Below are positions 1 to 8,057 of a stretch of 11,880 nt of DNA, one piece after another (positions within the stretch are counted from its first letter, which is position 1; each line of letters starts with the position of its first letter). The stretch spans positions 1 to 11,880 of the forward strand of contig CALZCR010000016.1 in assembly GCA_945631445.1 (NCBI GenBank). The letters run 5' to 3'. The translations under genes were made by a program, and so were the position numbers. The notes below the pieces were generated by a model. It searched no databases. It was not told the origin of the DNA and saw only the letters and a list, made by a program, of their open reading frames with translations. This DNA is from an uncultured Corynebacterium sp. GTDB lineage: Bacteria > Actinomycetota > Actinomycetes > Mycobacteriales > Mycobacteriaceae.

Positions 1-513
1 CCGGTTCTGAAGGTCAGCTACAAGGTCGAGGCCACCCGTGTCGAACAGCGCACGGACTTCGACAAGCTGATCGTCGACGTGGAGACGAAGAACTCGATGA
101 CCGCCCGCGACGCCGTGGCGTCGGCAGGCAAGACCCTCGTGGAACTGTTCGGCCTCGCACGCGAGCTGAACACCGCCGCCGAGGGCATCGAGATCGGCCC
201 GTCCCCGCAGGAATCCGAGTACATCGCCGCATACAGCATGCCGGTCGAGGATCTGAACCTGTCGGTGCGTTCCTACAACTGCCTGAAGCGTCAGGAAATC
301 CACACCGTCGGTGAGCTCGCCGAGTGCAGCGAATCCGACCTGCTGGACATCCGCAACTTCGGCCAGAAGTCCATCAACGAGGTCAAGATCAAGCTCGCCC
401 AGAACGGTCTGACCCTGAAGGACGCGCCGGAGGATTTCGATCCCTCGCAGCTCGAAGGCTACGACGCCGAGACCGGTGAGTTCATTGACCCGGACGCAGA
501 CGATTCCGAGTAA
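1..513 (+). CDS. rpoA: DNA-directed RNA polymerase subunit alpha, 3' part (5' end outside window)
   Basis: The frame is open from base 1 to the TAA at 511-513 and gives the last 170 residues of RpoA; the start lies upstream of the window. The first ~60 residues ([20 protein letters not shown], then [19 protein letters not shown]) are the end of the alpha N-terminal domain, which dimerises and scaffolds beta and beta'. After a linker comes the C-terminal domain at about 238-425 ([19 protein letters not shown], then [17 protein letters not shown]). This is the helix-hairpin-helix module that contacts UP-element DNA and activators. The tail is acidic, as in other actinobacterial alpha subunits. 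A GTG at 79 could be mistaken for a start, but conserved RpoA sequence continues upstream of it. rplQ follows after 43 bases, the usual end of the alpha operon. Identification is secure. Confidence 0.97.
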   Translation, partial: PVLKVSYKVEATRVEQRTDFDKLIVDVETKNSMTARDAVASAGKTLVELFGLARELNTAAEGIEIGPSPQESEYIAAYSMPVEDLNLSVRSYNCLKRQEIHTVGELAECSESDLLDIRNFGQKSINEVKIKLAQNGLTLKDAPEDFDPSQLEGYDAETGEFIDPDADDSE

Positions 514-556
514 AGCACCAAGCAGCTAACTCACATCAGCACACGAGGAGAACACA

Positions 557-1174
557 ATGCCTACCCCGAAGAAGGGTGCCCGTCTCGGAGGCTCACCGCA
601 GCACCAGAAGAGCATTCTGTCCAACATGACTGCGCAGCTTCTGGAGCACGGCGCGATCAAGACCACCGACGCTAAGGCCAAGGTCCTGCGTCCGTACGTG
701 GAGAAGCTGATCACCAAGGCCAAGGCCGGCACCGTCGCCGACCGCCGCCTGGTGATGAAGCACCTGCCGCAGAAGGACGTCGTCAACTACCTGTTCGACG
801 AGCTCGCACCGAAGTTCGAGAACCGCGCAGGCGGCTACACCCGCATCATCAAGCTGGAGAACCGCCCGGGCGACAACGCCCCGGTGTCCCAGATTTCGCT
901 GGTGCTGGAAGAGACCGTCTCCACGGAGGCCACCCGCGCCACCCGTGCAGCGGCCTCCAAGCAGGCTGACGCCGAGGTCGACACCGACGCCACGGCTCCG
1001 GCCGAGGAAAACGTCTCCAAGCAGGACAACGAGCCGGCTGAAGACGCTTCCGAGGTCGCCACCGAGTCCGCCGAGCCCGCCGCTGAAGCCGGCGCGCCGG
1101 CCGACGAGGACGTCGAGACCGTCGAAGCAGAGGAGAAGGCCGCCGAGGCCGAGCAGGACGCCAAGGACAAGTAA
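557..1174 (+). CDS. rplQ: 50S ribosomal protein L17 with long acidic C-terminal tail
   Basis: The protein has 205 residues. Residues 1-118 are the L17 core: [20 protein letters not shown] at the N-terminus, [20 protein letters not shown] in the middle, and [19 protein letters not shown] near the end of the fold. L17 binds 23S rRNA near the peptide exit tunnel of the large subunit. Residues ~119-205 are a low-complexity tail of Ala, Glu and Asp (about 27 acidic against 7 basic residues) with no recognisable fold. Mycobacterial and corynebacterial L17 also carry tails, but this one looks long. The ATG at 557 has a good ribosome site (GAGGAG, 545-550, 6-base spacer). It is probably co-transcribed with rpoA and ends before a strong terminator. 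Confidence 0.97.
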   Translation: MPTPKKGARLGGSPQHQKSILSNMTAQLLEHGAIKTTDAKAKVLRPYVEKLITKAKAGTVADRRLVMKHLPQKDVVNYLFDELAPKFENRAGGYTRIIKLENRPGDNAPVSQISLVLEETVSTEATRATRAAASKQADAEVDTDATAPAEENVSKQDNEPAEDASEVATESAEPAAEAGAPADEDVETVEAEEKAAEAEQDAKDK

Positions 1175-1201
1175 GTCCCGCGGCTTCCCGCCTCCTTTTC
1201 A

Positions 1202-1243
1202 CGCCCTGCCCCGGGTCACCCCGGAGCAGGGCGTTCACCTTTT
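1202..1243 (+). terminator. Intrinsic terminator closing the rpoA-rplQ operon
   Basis: Seen directly: CGCCCTGC at 1202-1209 pairs with GCAGGGCG at 1226-1233. Inside it, after a single C/A mismatch, CCGGG pairs with CCCGG around a 4-base loop (TCAC). This gives a 13-bp stem, followed by a pyrimidine-rich tract with a T run (TTCACCTTTT, about 1234-1243). It lies 27 bases after the rplQ stop and just before the next gene's ribosome site, so it should end or attenuate ribosomal operon transcription. Confidence 0.85.
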
Positions 1244-1254
1244 GCGGAGGTAGC

Positions 1255-1938
1255 GTGGATCCCATGTCACGTCAGCGCTTCGCCGGGATCGCGCTTATCG
1301 CCGCCAGCGCGGTGGTTTTCCTCGGCCAGTTCATCGCCCTGCTGCTGTGGGACTCCTGGTACTTCTCACTGCAGTTCAACCTCGTCAGCGACCTCGGACA
1401 CACGGGCTGCGCACCTGTCGCGGACGGTTTCCTCCCGCGGTTTGTCTGCAGCCCGGGGCATCTCTGGTTCAACCTGGGCCTGATCGCCGGCGGCGTGCTG
1501 CTGCTCGTGGGCGGGATGGCGCTGCGCCGGCTCGCGGGGCACAGTCTGGCCATGGCGGGAGTCGCCCTGACGGTGGCGGGGGCATTCCCTTACGACCGGT
1601 CCCCGGGGCTGCACGACGCGGCCGCGGTGGTCTACGTCGTCGCGCTGTGCGCGGCGGTGATCGCGGCGGCTGCCACCCTCCGGCACACGCGCCCCGTGTC
1701 GGCGGTGGCCTCCGTCGTGGTGCTGCTCGTGTCCGTGGGCGGGGCCGCCCTGCTGCTGTTCCACCCGGAGGGCGCACCCGGGCTGTACGGGCGCCTGGCC
1801 GTCGACGTACTCGCCGTGTGGGTCGTCTTCGTGGGCGCCGGCCAGCTGCGGCCGGGCAGGTCGAAGCCCCGGCGGGCGGATCCGGACCGCGCGGAGCGTG
1901 ACGCCGCGGTGCGCCGGGCCGCTGAGCGGCTCGGCTGA
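1255..1938 (+). CDS. DUF998-family multi-pass membrane protein
   Basis: A 227-residue protein of unknown biochemical function. It has about six predicted membrane segments (near residues 8-32, 72-92, 96-113, 122-141, 147-169 and 180-197) and an Arg-rich cytoplasmic tail. The segment after the first helix, [12 protein letters not shown], followed by a second Cys in [13 protein letters not shown], matches the VSDLG-type signature I associate with DUF998. C52 and C65 could form an extracytoplasmic disulfide, which is inference. The start is ambiguous: GTG 1255 has GGAGG (1246-1250) only 4 bases upstream, while ATG 1264 (MSRQRFAG) has 13 bases, so either is possible. It follows the rplQ terminator, and truA begins 25 bases after its stop, so the two probably share a transcript. 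No role in tRNA modification is implied. Confidence 0.8.
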   Translation: MDPMSRQRFAGIALIAASAVVFLGQFIALLLWDSWYFSLQFNLVSDLGHTGCAPVADGFLPRFVCSPGHLWFNLGLIAGGVLLLVGGMALRRLAGHSLAMAGVALTVAGAFPYDRSPGLHDAAAVVYVVALCAAVIAAAATLRHTRPVSAVASVVVLLVSVGGAALLLFHPEGAPGLYGRLAVDVLAVWVVFVGAGQLRPGRSKPRRADPDRAERDAAVRRAAERLG

Positions 1939-1963
1939 GCCCGCCGGTAACCTGGCAACCATC

Positions 1964-2818
1964 ATGAACGACGCCGATAACCTCCGCCTGCGCCTGGACC
2001 TCGCCTACGACGGCACCGACTTCCACGGCTGGGCGGCGCAAAAAGACCCGCGGCTGCGCACGGTGCAGGGGGTGCTCGAGGACGGGCTGAGCAAGATTTT
2101 GCGTACCCCGGCCCGCCTGACGGTCGCCGGCCGCACCGACGCCGGAGTGCACGCCGCCGCGCAGGTCGCGCACCTGGACGTGCCGCGGGAGAGCCTGAAC
2201 CAACGCTCCATCGACGGCGACCCCTCGCGCCTGGTGCGCCGGCTGGCGCGGTTTCTGCCCGCGGACGTGCGGGTGGGCGCGGTCACCGAAGTCACGGATG
2301 ACTTCGACGCCCGCTTCTCCGCGCTGCGGCGCCACTACGTCTACCGGTTGTCCACGGACCCGGCCGGAGCGTTGCCGACCCGGGTCCGCGACACCGCCGT
2401 GTGGCCGAAGCCGGTAGCTCTCGAACTGATGCAGGAGGCCGCGAACACGCTGGTCGGCCTGCACGACTTCGCGGCGTTTTGCAAGGCCCGCCCGCACGCC
2501 ACCACGATCCGGGAACTGCAGCGGTTCTCGTGGCGGGACGTCTCCACGCCGCAGGAGCCGAACCTGTACGAAGCCCACGTCGTGGCCGACGCCTTCTGCT
2601 GGTCGATGGTCCGCTCCCTGGTGGGAGCCTGCCTCGTGGTGGGGGAGGGGCGGCGCGACGTCGGCCTCGTCGACGTGCTGTTGGCGCAGGATCACCGCTC
2701 CTCGATCATCCCGGTCGCGCCCGCCCGCGGGCTGAGTCTGACGGGGGTCGACTATCCCGGGGAAGAGGAGCTGGCGGCCCGGGCGGCGGTGACCCGGGAT
2801 CGGCGCGGGAAGCGCTAG
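1964..2818 (+). CDS. truA: tRNA pseudouridine(38-40) synthase TruA
   Basis: A 284-residue enzyme that isomerises uridine to pseudouridine at positions 38-40 of the tRNA anticodon stem-loop. The N-terminal strand [19 protein letters not shown] is the TruA signature. The catalytic motif [17 protein letters not shown] contains the catalytic aspartate, D59. Further family blocks are [16 protein letters not shown] and the C-terminal region with [19 protein letters not shown]. The length is normal for bacterial TruA. The frame is open upstream to 1898, but those residues ([11 protein letters not shown]...) overlap the preceding gene and do not resemble TruA, so ATG 1964 is chosen. There is no obvious Shine-Dalgarno sequence before it, so translation may be coupled or leaderless. 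The rplQ/truA neighbourhood is typical of Mycobacteriales. Confidence 0.95.
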   Translation: MNDADNLRLRLDLAYDGTDFHGWAAQKDPRLRTVQGVLEDGLSKILRTPARLTVAGRTDAGVHAAAQVAHLDVPRESLNQRSIDGDPSRLVRRLARFLPADVRVGAVTEVTDDFDARFSALRRHYVYRLSTDPAGALPTRVRDTAVWPKPVALELMQEAANTLVGLHDFAAFCKARPHATTIRELQRFSWRDVSTPQEPNLYEAHVVADAFCWSMVRSLVGACLVVGEGRRDVGLVDVLLAQDHRSSIIPVAPARGLSLTGVDYPGEEELAARAAVTRDRRGKR

Positions 2819-2821
2819 ACT
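2816..2821 (+). promoter_or_regulatory. Possible -10 element upstream of the DUF6541-like gene
   Basis: TAGACT overlaps the truA stop codon and fits the TANANT-type -10 hexamer common in corynebacteria and mycobacteria. No convincing -35 is visible 16-19 bases upstream. If it is real, transcription would start near 2828-2830, giving a leader of about 40 bases before the ATG at 2871. This is weak evidence from one hexamer only. Confidence 0.3.
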
Positions 2822-2870
2822 AACGACGTTCAATCGGCAGGGTCACTTGAAGCGGGGGAGTTAAACACGC

Positions 2871-5090
2871 ATGGATGTCGCCGCAGCGGTCTGGACGGCC
2901 ATCGCGTTGGTGACGGTTCCGGGCGCGGTGCTGGGCTGGATCTCCGGCCTCAAGGGCCCGTGGGCGCTGGCGGCGGCGCTGCCGCTGACCTTCAGCGTGT
3001 ACGGGTTGGCGGGGTGGGCGCTCGGCGAGGCGTCGGTGCCCTTCACTTTTTCCTCGACGCTGGTCGTCTGGCTGATCATGGTCATCGTCGCGGCCATCTG
3101 GCGCCTCGGCGCCTGGAGTATAGGGCGCGGGCGTCGACGAGCGGTCCCCGTCGACGGGTCCACGGACCCGCCGGCGGCCCACCCCGCCCGCACGCGGCGG
3201 ACATGGCGCACCGGCACCTTCCTGGACCCGGTGTGGGCACTGCCCGCCGCAGGCGTGGCCACCGGCGCCTGGTTATTGGTCTCCCGCAGCCTGGAGTGGC
3301 TGAAAACCGGCCCCGACGGCCTCGACACCGTTTTTCAGGGCTGGGACGTGCAATGGCACGCCAACATGGTGCGCTGGATCGCCGCCGAAGGCGTCGCGTC
3401 CCCGACCCGGATGGGCGAGCTGCGGAACCTGGAGACCGGCGACCCGCTGTATTACCCGGCGGCCTTCCACTCCGCCGCCGGGATGCTCGTGGAACTCGCC
3501 GGCGTCACCCCGATCGAGGCGGTCAACCTCACCACCATCGTGGTGCCTTCCCTCGGCCTGCCGTTGTCCGTGGCCCTGATCGCGTGGAAGATGCTCGGCA
3601 ACCGTGGCTTGACCGCGCAGATCGCCGCCGGCGTCGCCGCGATCTTGGCGGTGGGCTCCCCGGTGCTGTACTGGATCGGCCAGTACGTCGGCGCCTGGCC
3701 CTACCTCGCGGCGATCTCTGTGTCCGGCGTCGTCTTGGCGTTGTTCATGCTGGTGCCGTACCGGCCGCTGGCCGCCCCCGCCGCGGCGCTGTCGTTGGCG
3801 GGGCTGACGCAGCTGCACCCTTCCGCCGCGACGATCGTGGTGCTGGGGCTCGGCCTGTGGTGGCTGCTGCATCTGCTGATCCGTCCGGCCCGCCCGGCGA
3901 GAACCCGCCGCGGGGCCGTCACCACCCGGCTCCGAGACCTGGGGCTGTTGGCCGGCTCCGGCCTGGCGGGCACGCTGTTGTTGCTGCCGCAATTGCTGTC
4001 CGGCACGGAGCAGGCGGAAGAGGTCACCGCCTGGGACGCCACCGAGGACGTCACCCGCGCCGAATCCTGGGTCAAAGCCTTCACCATGGACACCCGCCAC
4101 GTCGGCGACTTCTTCACCGACGTCGACCCCACCCTGCTGCTGTGGGTCGCCGGCTTCGGCGCGGCCGCGCTGATCCTGTGGCGCCGCAACCTGTGGGCGC
4201 CCGCCTTCTACCTGTTGAGCGTGTGGCTGACCGCCCATGCGCTCCGCCCTTTCGACGTCCCCGGCGCCGGCGTCCTCGACCTGATCGGCGGGCTGCACTA
4301 CGCGACGGCCCACCGGCTGGTCATGCCGGTCGCCATGTTCACCGTCGCCGCCGCCGGCGTGGGCGTCGCGGTGGCCATCCGGTTGCTGACCCTCGCCCCG
4401 ATGGAACGCTTCGCCACGGCGCACGCCGGGCGCTGGCGCGTCGGGTCGGCGCTGGCCTCGGTGATCCTGGCGATCCCCGCCGGCTGGGGAGCGGCCGTCT
4501 ACGTCGCCGAGACTTCCGGGCGCGGCGCAGAGTCCGCCTTCATGGCCTCCTACGACGACACGAGAATGGTCGGTCCCGCCGACCGCCGCGCCTGGGACTG
4601 GCTCGCCGAACAACCCGGCGCCTACGACGGCCTGATCGCCGGCGACGCCGCGGAAGGCATGGGGTGGATGTACGCCTACAACTCCCTGCCCTCCCTCTAC
4701 CGCCACTATGAGTGGCCGCGGGTCCCCCGCGACTCCGGCACCGCGGCCATGTACTGGTATGGCCATTTGCTGGGCGAGGGCGTCCGCGACAGCGAAGACG
4801 CGGCAAACCGCATCGACCAGGCGGCGGAAAGCCTCGGCGTGAACTACTTCTACGTCTCGCCGTGGCCGTTCTGGGGATTCCAGACACCACGCTGGGAAAT
4901 CACCCACGGGCTCTGGACCAGCGACGGGGTGACGCCGGTGTACAAGGACGGGTCGGTGGTCATCTTCGCGGTCGACGCCGCCTTCACCGACGAAGAACTC
5001 ACGGAACTGACCGCCCCGGGGCAGTCACCGGACCCGCTGCCTGCCGACGACGAGCCCGCTGCGGTTGCCGGGACCTCGCCGCCTGCTTAA
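2871..5090 (+). CDS. Large polytopic membrane protein, probable DUF6541 family, GT-C-like architecture
   Basis: A 739-residue protein. The first ~545 residues carry many hydrophobic helices (for example near 3-23, 32-52, 61-81, 121-138, 222-240, 248-268, 275-296, 320-336, 357-375, 421-436, 484-504 and 524-545). The last ~195 residues are hydrophilic and end in a Pro/Ala/Asp-rich tail. The first large loop has GWDVQWHANMVRWIAAEG (D159, H163) and then DPLYYPAAFHSAAGML. An acidic residue plus His in the first extracytoplasmic loop is typical of GT-C glycosyltransferases that use polyprenyl-phosphate sugars, so a cell-envelope glycosyl-transfer role is plausible but is inference. The C-terminal soluble part (AWDWLAEQPGAYDGLIAGDAAEGMGWMYAYN) resembles the extracytoplasmic ends of such enzymes. 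The DUF6541 assignment is from memory of similar corynebacterial proteins in this location. Ribosome site GGGGGAG at 2854-2860 precedes the ATG. Confidence 0.7.
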   Translation: MDVAAAVWTAIALVTVPGAVLGWISGLKGPWALAAALPLTFSVYGLAGWALGEASVPFTFSSTLVVWLIMVIVAAIWRLGAWSIGRGRRRAVPVDGSTDPPAAHPARTRRTWRTGTFLDPVWALPAAGVATGAWLLVSRSLEWLKTGPDGLDTVFQGWDVQWHANMVRWIAAEGVASPTRMGELRNLETGDPLYYPAAFHSAAGMLVELAGVTPIEAVNLTTIVVPSLGLPLSVALIAWKMLGNRGLTAQIAAGVAAILAVGSPVLYWIGQYVGAWPYLAAISVSGVVLALFMLVPYRPLAAPAAALSLAGLTQLHPSAATIVVLGLGLWWLLHLLIRPARPARTRRGAVTTRLRDLGLLAGSGLAGTLLLLPQLLSGTEQAEEVTAWDATEDVTRAESWVKAFTMDTRHVGDFFTDVDPTLLLWVAGFGAAALILWRRNLWAPAFYLLSVWLTAHALRPFDVPGAGVLDLIGGLHYATAHRLVMPVAMFTVAAAGVGVAVAIRLLTLAPMERFATAHAGRWRVGSALASVILAIPAGWGAAVYVAETSGRGAESAFMASYDDTRMVGPADRRAWDWLAEQPGAYDGLIAGDAAEGMGWMYAYNSLPSLYRHYEWPRVPRDSGTAAMYWYGHLLGEGVRDSEDAANRIDQAAESLGVNYFYVSPWPFWGFQTPRWEITHGLWTSDGVTPVYKDGSVVIFAVDAAFTDEELTELTAPGQSPDPLPADDEPAAVAGTSPPA

Positions 5091-5105
5091 GCTGAACGTC
5101 GATCG

Positions 5106-5139
5106 CCGCGCGCCCACTCGGGGAGGATGAAGCGCGCGG
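5106..5139. repeat. 8-bp perfect inverted repeat in the eccB leader
   Basis: CCGCGCGC (5106-5113) is the exact reverse complement of GCGCGCGG (5132-5139), separated by 18 bases. The loop contains a purine-rich GGGGAGGATGA that looks like a ribosome site fused to an ATG. No T run follows, so it is not a standard terminator. In DNA this GC-rich, a chance repeat is possible. Confidence 0.35.
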
Positions 5140-5156
5140 ACCGTTGCGACGCATCC

Positions 5157-5163
5157 GGGGGGA
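5157..5163 (+). promoter_or_regulatory. Ribosome-binding site that decides the eccB start
   Basis: GGGGGGA lies 5 bases before the GTG at 5169. The alternative in-frame ATG at 5127 has its purine run (GGGGAGG) directly abutting the start codon with no spacer. The family's N-terminal motif also begins shortly after the GTG. The GTG is therefore preferred. Confidence 0.6.
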
Positions 5164-5168
5164 TTGCT

Positions 5169-6416
5169 GTGCGGGAGAAGAACACGTCACCGACGCTGCT
5201 GCCGACCACGAAAGCGCAGGTCTCCGGGCACCGGTTTCTGCGCCGCCGCGTCGAACACGGCCTGGTGTTCGGAGACATCCGGATGATCCACGACCCGCTG
5301 GGCACCCGCTCGCGGGCGCTGCTGTTCGGGTTCATCGCTACCGTCCTCGTCGGCCTGGGCGCCGGATTGATGGCGTGGGCGAGCCCGAACCCGGATCCGG
5401 GGGAGGCGGCGGTCGTCGCCGACGACGCCGGCGGCCTGTATGTGCGTGTCGACGACCGGCTCCACCCCGTGGCCAACCTCGCGTCCGCGCGACTGATCGC
5501 GGGCGAACCCGCCGACCCGGCCTCGATCGGGGCGGAGTACCTGGCGGCCAGCCCGCACGGCAGCCCGGTGGGCATACCCGACGCCCCCAGCCTGATCGCG
5601 GAGCAGGCGCCGAGGCGGTGGTCCGCCTGCTGGGTCACCGAGGCCGGTGAGGTGGTCGTGCGCGCCGGGGCGGAGGTCACGCGGTTGGGGGAGAAAGCCG
5701 TGTTCGTGCCGACTCACGAGCGCGACTGGGTGCTCACTGCGGACGGCCGCCGGGAGTTGCCTCCCGCGGACAGTCCGGAGGGCAGGGTCTTGCGCCGCGG
5801 GCTGGGCGTCGATGCGGGGACGCCGGCCGTCGATCTGCCGGGGGAGGTGCTGGGCGCGGTGGCCGAACAACCGGCCTGGCGTCTGCCCGACCCGTTGCCC
5901 CACCTGCTGCACACCGGCTCGGAGGCGGGGACCTGGGCGCTCATCGACTCGGCTATCGCTCCGCTGACCGAGGCCCAGGCCGGGATCCTCGCCGATGCGG
6001 GCGCCCCAGAATCCGAGATCGACCGCGCCGAGCTCGCCGACTACCCCACCCATGACGGGCCGGCGCCGTCGTTGCCGCGCCTGGCGCCCGGGTGGGTGGA
6101 CCCGGCGGAACGGGCGGTGTGCGCGGACGAGTCCGGCGCGGCGGCGACCGCCCCTGCGCGGCTGGGCGGGGTGGAGCTGGCCGGAGACGCGGTGGCGGAT
6201 CGTTTCGAGGGCCCGACTAGCGGCGCCTTCGCGGTGGACACCGGGCACGGGCTGCAGATGATTTCCGGGGTGGGGCGACGCCACGAGGTGCCGTCGCCGG
6301 AGACGCTCACCGCGCTGGGTGCGCCGGAGCCGGCCGACGCCCCGTGGGAGATCGTGCGACTGCTGCCGGAGGGGTCCGTGTTGAGCCGGGAACTGGCGGC
6401 GCGGGCCATGTACTGA
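5169..6416 (+). CDS. eccB: Type VII secretion (ESX-4-like) core component EccB
   Basis: A 415-residue protein from GTG 5169. The N-terminal cytoplasmic segment PTTKAQVSGHRFLRRRVEH, followed by DIRMIHDPLGTRSRALL, is the EccB signature. It precedes one membrane helix at about 49-70. The rest should be extracytoplasmic. C154 (WSACWVT) and C318 (RAVCADE) match the pair known to form a disulfide in EccB proteins, and the C-terminus has the family motif LLPEGSVLSRELAARA. EccB is a structural subunit of the ESX membrane complex, with EccC, EccD and (in some systems) EccE. It is somewhat shorter than mycobacterial EccB (about 470-500 residues). Its rplQ-side location and its orientation opposite to mycP-eccD match ESX-4 rather than ESX-1/2/3/5. 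eccC is not in the window. Confidence 0.9.
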   Translation: MREKNTSPTLLPTTKAQVSGHRFLRRRVEHGLVFGDIRMIHDPLGTRSRALLFGFIATVLVGLGAGLMAWASPNPDPGEAAVVADDAGGLYVRVDDRLHPVANLASARLIAGEPADPASIGAEYLAASPHGSPVGIPDAPSLIAEQAPRRWSACWVTEAGEVVVRAGAEVTRLGEKAVFVPTHERDWVLTADGRRELPPADSPEGRVLRRGLGVDAGTPAVDLPGEVLGAVAEQPAWRLPDPLPHLLHTGSEAGTWALIDSAIAPLTEAQAGILADAGAPESEIDRAELADYPTHDGPAPSLPRLAPGWVDPAERAVCADESGAAATAPARLGGVELAGDAVADRFEGPTSGAFAVDTGHGLQMISGVGRRHEVPSPETLTALGAPEPADAPWEIVRLLPEGSVLSRELAARAMY

Positions 6417-6495
6417 GGTGGCGCCGGGTTTTCGTGAGGCAAGGTTGAAGCCCACGATGAGCGGGGGTCCGGAGTTTTAGTTAAGGTGGTGTTTC

Positions 6496-8022
6496 ATGAG
6501 TTTAAAGAATATGGCGTTGAACACACTGGGTGCCTTGGCAGATGGTTTGGGTTCTATCGCGCCGGGTCGCGGGCTCGATTATCAGGAAGTTCAACCGGTG
6601 GGGTGGTTTGAGCACGAGCAGGCCGTCGCGAAGCTGCGCGAGAGTTTCGCCGCCGTCCCCGCCGGCGAGCGGGTGAGGCTGGCGAAAAAGACGTCGAACC
6701 TGTTTCGCGGCCGCCAGGACTCGAACGTGCCGGGGCTGGACGTCTCCGGGTTGGGCGGGGTCATCGCGATCGACCCGGTCAACCAGACCGCCGACGTGCA
6801 GGGCATGTGCACCTACGAAGACCTCGTCGACGCCTGCCTGCCGCACGGGTTGGCGCCGTTTGTGGTGCCCCAGTTGAAGACCATCACCCTCGGCGGGGCG
6901 GTCACCGGCATGGGCGTGGAATCCACGTCGTTCCGCAACGGCCTGCCGCATGAATCCGTCCTGGAGATGGACGTGCTCACCGGCACGGGCGAGATCGTTA
7001 CCGCCTCCGCGGAGCACAACGTGGATCTGTTCCGCGGTTTCCCCAACTCCTACGGCTCCCTCGGCTACGCCGTGCGCCTGAAGATCGAGCTGGAGGAGAT
7101 CGCCCCGTACATGGAGCTGCGCTACGTGCGCTACCACGACCCGCAGACCTACGCGCGGGAGCTCGGCGAGATCGCCGAAACACAGGAGTACGAAGGCGTG
7201 CCGGTCCACGGCCTGGACGGGGTGGCGTTTTCCACCGACGAGCTGTACCTGATCCTGGCCACTAAGTCTGAGAAGGAGGGCCCGGTCAGCGACTACACCC
7301 GCGAACACATCTATTACCGGGCCATCCAGCACCCGGAGGGGATCAAGTACGACCGGCTCACCGTCCGCGACTACATCTGGCGCTGGGACGTCGACTGGTT
7401 CTGGTGCTCACGGGCCTTCGGGGCCCAGATCCCCGAGGTCCGTAAGCTGTGGCCGCGTAACCTGCTGCGCTCCTCCTTCTACTGGAAGTTGATCGGGATC
7501 GACCGCAAATACGACGTCGAACACAACCTGACCACCAAACGCGCGGGTGAGCCGCACCGCGAGCGCGTGGTCCAAGACATCGAGGTCACCGTGGACAAGC
7601 TCCCGGAGTGGCTAGAGTGGTTCTTCTCCGCCTGCGACATCCAGCCGATGTGGCTGTGCCCGATCCGCCTGCGCCACGACGAGGACTCGCTCGGCCAGCG
7701 CGGCGAGATCCTCGGCGAGGAATCCTCACCATGGCCGCTGTACCCGTTGACGCCGAACGCCACCTGGATCAACGTCGGATTCTGGTCCGCCGTGCCGGGC
7801 GACCACGTCAGCGAGGACGCGGAGCCGGGCGCCTTCAACAAGGTGATCGAGGCCAAGGTCCACGACCTCGGCGGGCATAAGTCGCTGTACTCCGAGGCGT
7901 TCTACACCCGCGAGCAGTTCGAGAAGCTCTACGGCGGCGACCTGCCGGAAGAACTGAAGAAAACCTACGACCCGCAGGGGCGTTTCCCGGGCCTCTACGA
8001 CAAGACGGTCACCGGGGTCTAA
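6496..8022 (+). CDS. tmsA: FAD-binding oxidoreductase, predicted 10-methylene fatty acyl reductase (TmsA/BfaA-like)
   Basis: A 508-residue flavoprotein. Residues ~40-205 form a PCMH/VAO-type FAD-binding domain, including VVPQLKTITLGGAVTGMGVE, SFRNGLPHESVLEMDVLTGTGEI and PNSYGSLGYAVRLKIELE. The C-terminal part (GGHKSLYSEAFYTREQFEKL, then YDPQGRFPGLYDK) resembles DHCR24-type sterol double-bond reductases, which fits a C=C reducing role. Beside a CFA-family methyltransferase this matches the described TmsA/BfaA partner, which reduces the 10-methylene intermediate to a 10-methyl chain (tuberculostearic acid type) with NADPH. The substrate assignment depends on the neighbour. Ribosome site AAGGTGG (6483-6489) lies 6 bases before the ATG. 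The first ~60 bases are about 45% G+C, well below the rest. The gene looks intact. Confidence 0.8.
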   Translation: MSLKNMALNTLGALADGLGSIAPGRGLDYQEVQPVGWFEHEQAVAKLRESFAAVPAGERVRLAKKTSNLFRGRQDSNVPGLDVSGLGGVIAIDPVNQTADVQGMCTYEDLVDACLPHGLAPFVVPQLKTITLGGAVTGMGVESTSFRNGLPHESVLEMDVLTGTGEIVTASAEHNVDLFRGFPNSYGSLGYAVRLKIELEEIAPYMELRYVRYHDPQTYARELGEIAETQEYEGVPVHGLDGVAFSTDELYLILATKSEKEGPVSDYTREHIYYRAIQHPEGIKYDRLTVRDYIWRWDVDWFWCSRAFGAQIPEVRKLWPRNLLRSSFYWKLIGIDRKYDVEHNLTTKRAGEPHRERVVQDIEVTVDKLPEWLEWFFSACDIQPMWLCPIRLRHDEDSLGQRGEILGEESSPWPLYPLTPNATWINVGFWSAVPGDHVSEDAEPGAFNKVIEAKVHDLGGHKSLYSEAFYTREQFEKLYGGDLPEELKKTYDPQGRFPGLYDKTVTGV

Positions 8023-8024
8023 AA

Positions 8025-8057
8025 CGGGGCCACCGCCCCGACCATAAAATATTGACA
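8025..8057 (+). promoter_or_regulatory. Hairpin and promoter-like hexamers between tmsA and tmsB
   Basis: The 89-base gap contains a 6-bp hairpin, CGGGGC-CACC-GCCCCG (8025-8040), without a T run. It is followed by an unusually AT-rich stretch with TAAAAT (8045-8050, -10-like) and TTGACA (8052-8057, perfect -35-like). TTGACA lacks a convincing -10 at 16-18 bases, and TAAAAT lacks a clear -35. One of them may give tmsB its own promoter, but neither pair is complete. Confidence 0.3.

Noticed and set aside
945..1253. An Arg/Pro-rich plus-strand frame over the rplQ tail
   Set aside because: It is the +1 shadow of the Ala/Glu-coding tail of rplQ, has no ribosome site and runs through the terminator.
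1469..2833. A 454-residue minus-strand frame opposite the DUF998 gene and truA
   Set aside because: TruA is unmistakable on the plus strand. The antisense product is Arg/Pro-rich with no recognisable motif.
3273..4907. A 544-residue minus-strand frame inside the large membrane protein gene
   Set aside because: Low-complexity Gly/Arg/Gln/Asp translation with no domain. The plus strand encodes a coherent membrane protein with a good ribosome site.
5127..5168. Upstream ATG start for eccB (14 extra residues, MKRADRC...)
   Set aside because: The purine-rich ribosome site abuts the ATG with no spacer and the extra residues do not look like EccB. GTG 5169 has correct spacing.
5187..6455. A 422-residue minus-strand frame opposite eccB
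   Set aside because: Shadow frame. EccB signatures on the plus strand account for the sequence.
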